64,000 nucleotides of DNA. Origin: Mytilus edulis (taxonomy: Eukaryota > Mollusca > Bivalvia > Mytilida > Mytilidae). Position 1 is the stretch's first letter, and each line of letters starts with the position of its first letter. Shown piece by piece: positions 58,701-64,000 of the stretch. The notes beneath the pieces were generated by a model. The model searched no databases, was not told the DNA's origin, and saw only the letters and a program-made list of their open reading frames with translations. The translations under genes were made by a program, and so were the position numbers. The stretch spans positions 23,393,117 to 23,457,116 of the forward strand of contig NC_092352.1 in NCBI RefSeq assembly GCF_963676685.1, read 5' to 3'.

Positions 58701-59788
58701 GAAATATTAATCTCAAGCACTGAGTCTTGCTAAAAGAACAATGGTTAGTAGTTCAAGTGACAGTCACATACACTATTGTCGAGGCTTCATGATGATAGTC
58801 AGATACCTCATCACAATGAATAAAAAAAAATCCTGCATATTGGTTTTGTTAATTCATCACAACCGTGGCTGGTTATTTTACTGGTATTTTCAATCCATGA
58901 CTCATCTTAGACTTTTTTTCGTTTTTCCTAACAAAATTTATGTTGATCTTAAGATTTGCTTTGACAGGATAAGAACTTTTTGCCTTGTAATTCTCCCATT
59001 ACATCAACTTGGAACAGTTGTATGCGTACAAAAAATGACTGATTACCAGCTCAAATGTCTATGTCTGCTCTTTTTGTATTTGATTGGCAGTGTAAATCCT
59101 CATGTGTCCTCTCTTGGCGTTACGGAATTCTTTCCAGTCTATTTATTATTTTTTCAACTCCATTGACTTAATACCTATGTATTATTCCTTTTCAACATAC
59201 AGTGGTCATAACTTATATTGTATATATACGCATTTTTTGTTGGTAAAAAAGTAACTAAGCCCTACATGCTAAACTTCAATTAAAAGAATTTACGCGTATC
59301 TTTTAAATACATTTATTTGTTAACATATGCATGCCTTATTTGAGCACTTGATGAATATATCCTATATGAATAGCAACAGTCATATAAATAAATGATAAGA
59401 AAAACTAGTTGTAAATGCATATAAAACTTAGTATTAATTCAAAAAACAATTTAAGATAGCGAATAATGATATATTTGAAATTTACGTTTCCAAAATGGCC
59501 ACCATTCAAGATGGCCACCTAATACTTCAATAGTCCTCAGTTAATATTCTTTGTCATAAGATATACGAAAGTTTATCAAAATTGGGAAAGTAATATATTT
59601 TTCATATTTTTTTTGATAATTTTTATTAATTTTTTGGACATCATTTCAAAATGGCCGCCCAGAGCCGCCATTTTGATTTTCTGAATTGGGTCCATAGCTA
59701 TAAATGTTAGTCATTACCTCAACTAACACTCTGCAAAATTTTATGCTTTTACCACAATCTGAGCAATTGTTTCACAAATCGACTGGAC
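55756..59788 (+). repeat. Tandem element unit 2
   Basis: The left terminus is missing its outermost 60-70 bases because of the junction deletion; the right terminus is complete. A deletion of roughly two dozen bases near 56098 (AAATGTATACAAAAAAACTAG) removes a stretch present in units 1 and 3. The 141-codon frame is at 58741-59166. Confidence 0.85.
57154..57883 (+). pseudogene. Decayed fragment of the same gene, unit 2
   Basis: Same content as 53142-53870, 4012 bases downstream, with the same disabling lesions and only scattered substitutions (for example GAGGACTATGG for GAGGGCTATGG, AATAAGTAACC). The identical lesions show that decay preceded the tandem copying. Confidence 0.6.
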
Positions 59789-59803
59789 TCCAGTCGATTT
59801 GTG
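59773..59803. repeat. Palindromic junction between units 2 and 3
   Basis: CACAAATCGACTGG (59773-59786), ACT, then CCAGTCGATTTGTG (59790-59803): perfect 14-base arms around a 3-base centre. It is the right terminus of unit 2 directly abutting the left terminus of unit 3, sharing the central ACT. The pairing continues outward with an offset (CAATTG..., GGTAAAAGCAT...). Confidence 0.92.
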
Positions 59804-62800
59804 CAGATTTTTGACACAATTGCTCAGATTGTGGTAAAAGCATGAAATTTGGCGTAGTAGTAGTATATGCCACGTACAACATTTTAAGCTATGGACTCAA
59901 TCAGAAAATCGAAATTGGCGGAAGAGGCGGCCATTTTAAAATGGTAGCCGCTTGATCTCAATAGATTAATAATAGATAATCATGAAAATGATATTAGAGA
60001 AGATGTTGACATGAGATCTGGTTGATAAAATTACAGTGCTGAATCCAATTGTCTTGTAGAACAAAAATTTTGGAAATATTACCCATATTGATAGGCGGCC
60101 ATCTTGAAAAATATGTAGTCATTATTCGATATAATAAAAAAAAAATGCATTGTGGAAGGTATATACAAATGTATTTGTTTGAGCTATATAAACAGGACAA
60201 AAAACTAGCCTATCCCCCTCCCCCGAGTTATTCTTCTGTTTTGTAGCGGGTACAAAAGCATTAAAACGCAGACACGAAGAGGATCATAAAATGAACTATT
60301 ACTCTGAAAGCAATATTCGAGCAACCGCTTGTTCAACATAGAATAACAGGAGAATTTTATTTTATACGTAGAAATAAAGCAAGAAAATATTTGTATACCT
60401 GTCGTTTATAATAGTTGGCTGATTACTGGATAATTCGTTTTGTTGATATTGTTCATTTGAAACAACTTTCAAAAACCTTGATTGCAGACATAATGAATTT
60501 ATATCATACAAGTAATGATCTCAATTGACGTTAAAAATATCTAACAATAAATGAAATGTGCATGTACATGTTTTGTCAAACCACACTCTGTTTATATCAC
60601 ATTGTCCTCCACATTAACATAGAGATGTACAACTTAATACTGCCTTTACACATTTGCATTTCCTTAGTAACCGTGTTCACTTTGACTTATAAGTTAAGCG
60701 CTTGCTGCAGGAAATTATTATATAGTCATATGGTATATCCATCACAATTGACAAGGACTGTCATCTGAGGTCTTCATATATATTGATTTTTTGGTAGCAA
60801 TCTTGAATGATGGCTATTTTGAAAAGATGAATTTTCAATATATCATTATTCGCTTATCTTATTAATTCACTGTTTGCATTCATAATTCTTTTACTAACTT
60901 ATATTGGATATTCACAAAGAGGTCAGATAAGGCATGCACATGTTTACAAAATTAAGATATCAGTATCAAAATTTCTGTTACTTACACTTTTGCCTAAGTA
61001 ACTTTTGAAACCAGAAATTACGTATATATTATATAATTTATGACCGAAAGTTTTTTTTGGAAAAGATCAAAACTGTAGATTTCGAAAACACTGGAATTAG
61101 ATATAAGAAAAACATAATAGGCAATTAGACTGGAAGGAATGTGTGAAACGGCAAGAGAGGACATGTAAGGGTTTGCAATGCCAAGCAGATACAAACAGAA
61201 CAGTCATAGACATTTGAGCTGGCAATCACTCTTTTGATGCAAGCATACAAAGATGTTGGATTTTGAATGGGTTTTCATTTCGCTCAATTCGAAACAGTTG
61301 AATGAGGGCTATGGAACTGCAGAAGCACTCCAGAATCACAAAGCAAAATGGCACAAAACATGTCAAACAAATTTTCAGACCTCAAAATATTTCATCAGGG
61401 AAAACATACTTCTGATGTTGAAGATAAGTTGCCAATTGAAAGGAAACAATAAGTAACCAGACACTGTAAAGTGGAACTGGATAACAAAAAGAACAATGGC
61501 TGCAATGTATTTTTTCTGTGGTGATGTATCTGAAGATCTCCATGATACATCGACATTTTCAAATCGACAAAAATTGGGCATGACTGTGCACTTGTACTAC
61601 AAGACATATTCCCTTAGCCAAAGTAAGAGCTGGAGATGTCAAATCACTAGTATCATGCTTGATGATTGATGAAACTTGACAACATAGCAAATAGGCAGAA
61701 TAAAAGACACAGAAAGAAAGCCAGGAATCTTTAATCCTTGGAGTTGTGCTTTCCTAAATAATGAAATACATTGATGGCACACGGTCTGGAAGAAGTATTG
61801 TACCAATCCCCAAGCTTGCAGATCACGCTAGATTGTACAGTAAATGCCTGGAAGATCTTGGAGTTATCATGGAAGGAAGAACTGTTACAACGCAGTTAAC
61901 AAAATTGGAATGTAGCTGTCATAGGATATCTATAAGCATACAAGCAAGATAAATTAGTGCTCTTGATTTTTTAACAAATGTAATTGTGAATCTCTGAAAC
62001 AGACCTAATAATAAAAGGGTAAAAATGAAGGCATTACCATAGCCATAGCAGGCAAAATATATATGCTTGATACTAACAATAACTTTACAGGGACACTCAA
62101 TAACAGCTGTTGACACGAATCAGGTTAACAGACATACGTATCCTTAGTAAGAATGATACAGGATGGCCAAACATCAAGAAATATCGTTGAGTGGCAGACA
62201 AGACTAACCATTTCTCAGCTATAATAGTTCAATTGTGCAACTCGTTGTTGAAAGGATACAACTGCAACTTATCAGTCCTCAGATAGAGAGTAAGATGTAT
62301 CAAAGATTGTGGAACTGATTCATTTGGAAAGCCTACATTGAATGTCCCTGTAAACCTTTTTATAGTAACTTGTAAGCTTAACTCTTCAAACTATTCTAGT
62401 TACTTTGACTATGAAAAGGCCTTCATCATCACGACTAAAAGACATGGCCTGTTTCAGAACTTCCCCAACATATTCGTTGAGAATCCGGAGAAAGACGCTT
62501 GCATATCCTCTATGGCAGCTAGTATTCAATTTTTCAGAAGTGTTGTATTAATCATTCCTTCCATGACAACTCATATTTACTAAGAACGTTTACTGTACAA
62601 TTTACCAATATCATCAATTTCAAATATTAAAACAATATATGTTCCAGAGTGTGAGCGTGAGCCGTCACTGTTTTCTATCAATTTGGCGAGCCCCATTCCA
62701 TGGATAACAGTTTCTTGAATTTTTTTCTGTGTCTCGAATTCTGTCTAGTTGCCCTGTCGTGCAGTTATAACAAACATTTAGCATGATAGCTGCTCCTGAA

Positions 62801-63887
62801 ATATTAATCTCAAGCACTGAGTCTTGCTAAAAGAACAATGGTTAGTAGTTCAAGTGACAGTCACATACACTATTGTCGAGGCTTCATGATGATAGTCAGA
62901 TACCTCATCACAATGAATAAAAAAAAATCCTGCATATTGGTTTTGTTAATTCATCACAACCGTGGCTGGTTATTTTACTGGTATTTTCAATCCATGACTC
63001 ATCTTAGACTTTTTTTCGTTTTTCCTAACAAAATTTATGTTGATCTTAAGATTTGCTTTGACAGGATAAGAACCTTTTGCCTTGTAATTCTCCCATTACA
63101 TCAACTTGGAACAGTTGTATGCGTACAAAAAATGACTGATTACCAGCTCAAATGTCTATGTCTGCTCTTTTTGTATTTGATTGGCAGTGTAAATCCTCAT
63201 GTGTCCTCTCTTGGCGTTACGGAATTCTTTCCAGTCTATTTATTATTTTTTCAACTCCATTGACTTAATACCTATGTATTATTCCTTTTCAACATACAGT
63301 GGTCATAACTTATATTGTATATATACGCATTTTTTGTTGGTAAAAAAGTAACTAAGCCCTACATGCTAAACTTCAATTAAAAGAATTTACGCGTATCTTT
63401 TAAATACATTTATTTGTTAACATATGCATGCCTTATTTGAGCACTTGATGAATATATCCTATATGAATAGCAACAGTCATATAAATAAATGATAAGAAAA
63501 ACTAGTTGTAAATGCATATAAAACTTAGTATTAATTCAAAAAACAATTTAAGATAGCGAATAATGATATATTTGAAATTTACGTTTCCAAAATGGCCACC
63601 ATTCAAGACGGCCACCTAATACTTCAATAGTCCTCAGTTAATATTCTTTATCATAAGATATACGAAAGTTTATCAAAATTGGGAAAGTAATATATTTTTC
63701 ATATTTTTTTTGATAATTTTTATTAATTTTTTGGACATGATTTCAAAATGGCCGCCCAGAGACGCCATTTTGATTTTCTGAATTGGGTCCATAGCTATAA
63801 ATGTTAGTTATTACCTCAACTAACACTCTGCAAAATTTTATGCTTTTACCACAATCTGAGCAATTGTTTCACAAATCGACTGGACTA
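59789..63887 (+). repeat. Tandem element unit 3
   Basis: Both termini are complete. It shares diagnostic bases with unit 2 against unit 1. Private changes include AGAAGTATTGTACCAATCCC (about 61792) and GTAGCTGTCATAGG (about 61912). The 141-codon frame is at 62838-63263. Confidence 0.85.
61253..61969 (+). pseudogene. Decayed fragment of the same gene, unit 3
   Basis: Same content 4099 bases downstream of unit 2, with the same lesions. Here the stretch from about 61761 reads through KLADHARLYSKCLEDLGV and MEGRTVTTQLTKLECS in one frame of 63 codons. Confidence 0.6.
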
Positions 63888-63924
63888 TAGTCTCTTCCTA
63901 CTTTCAAACGAATTTGTTTGTGTA

Positions 63925-64000
63925 TTTGCAAATACCTGTACCAAGTCAAAAATATGACAGTAACCGTTGTTATGCATTGATTTGATTTGTTTGAGCTTTT
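63925..64000 (+). repeat. Dispersed repeat fragment (AAACCAGGTTTAATCC family)
   Basis: TACCTGTACCAAGTC, ATATGACAGTAACCGTTGTT and TTGATTTGTTTGAGCTTTT match the middle of 9645-9965; the copy runs off the window. Confidence 0.65.

Larger units (their letters stand above)
51675..63887. mobile_element. Tandem array of three TIR-flanked 4.1-kb elements
   Basis: The array begins TAGTCCAGTCGATTTGTG and ends CACAAATCGACTGGACTA, with TA outside each end (51673-51674 and 63888-63889), as in a TA target duplication. Each unit has long imperfect inverted ends of roughly 190 bases or more (ATTGCTCAGATTGTGGTAAA and AATGGCCGCC/GGCGGCCATTTT words mirrored at both ends). The three units are in direct orientation and nearly identical. 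No intact transposase is present. The superfamily is not certain; TA flanks fit Tc1/mariner-like or related groups. Confidence 0.82.

Overview
The window looks like AT-rich eukaryotic nuclear DNA from a marine bivalve, most likely a mussel (Mytilus-like). Two things point there: introns with GT-AG borders, and many dispersed repeats whose signature words I associate with mussel genomes (for example GAGCGTCACTGATGAGTCTT, 'CCAATGAGACAACTCTCCA', and 'ATAAAACCAGGTTTAATCC'). The organism call rests on memory of these repeats and was not searched. There is no operon structure and no prokaryotic feature. Protein-coding content is sparse and most of the DNA is transposable-element material of different ages.

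Layout. 1-2.2 kb: nothing recognisable. 2.2-6.7 kb: an apparently complete hAT-type DNA transposon on the minus strand, with 11-bp perfect terminal inverted repeats, a 6-bp target duplication, subterminal TGGCCCG motifs and a five-exon transposase that can be assembled in phase to 769 residues. 6.7-12.8 kb: dispersed repeats only. 12.8-16.3 kb (minus): a two-exon class A G-protein-coupled receptor of 413 residues whose only visible intron splits the DRY motif and carries a 447-bp fold-back element and a tandem repeat pair. 17-20.2 kb (minus): a decayed Helitron-type replication/helicase gene with degraded PIF1 motifs. 20.5-24 kb: two copies of a 0.76-kb dispersed repeat. 24.7-25.3 kb: a decayed open frame ending in 11-residue tandem repeats. 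25.3-30 kb: dispersed repeats and an AT-rich palindrome.

30.8-45.8 kb: a cluster of three copies of one small gene (two intact 59-residue copies, A and B, and a broken copy C). Each copy has a recognisable promoter plus non-coding first exon and a single coding exon. A full-length-looking L1/Tx1-type LINE open reading frame (1261 residues, poly-A tail) lies between the first exon and the coding exon of copy C. 46.3-46.8 kb: a dispersed repeat. 48.55-50.6 kb: a 2.05-kb element with GAGGGGG/CCCCCTC ends and 6-bp flanking repeats, holding a 163-bp-period tandem array and a nested 146-bp MITE that again has a 6-bp target duplication.

51.67-63.89 kb: three near-identical head-to-tail copies of a 4.1-kb element with long terminal inverted repeats and flanking TA. 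The junction between copies 2 and 3 is an intact palindrome made of two abutting termini, while the junction between 1 and 2 has lost it. Each copy carries the same decayed piece of an invertebrate multi-copy gene. The most interesting items are the intact hAT element with its unusual target size, the small-gene cluster with its two-repeat protein and conserved promoter, and the tandem TIR-element array with its palindromic junction.
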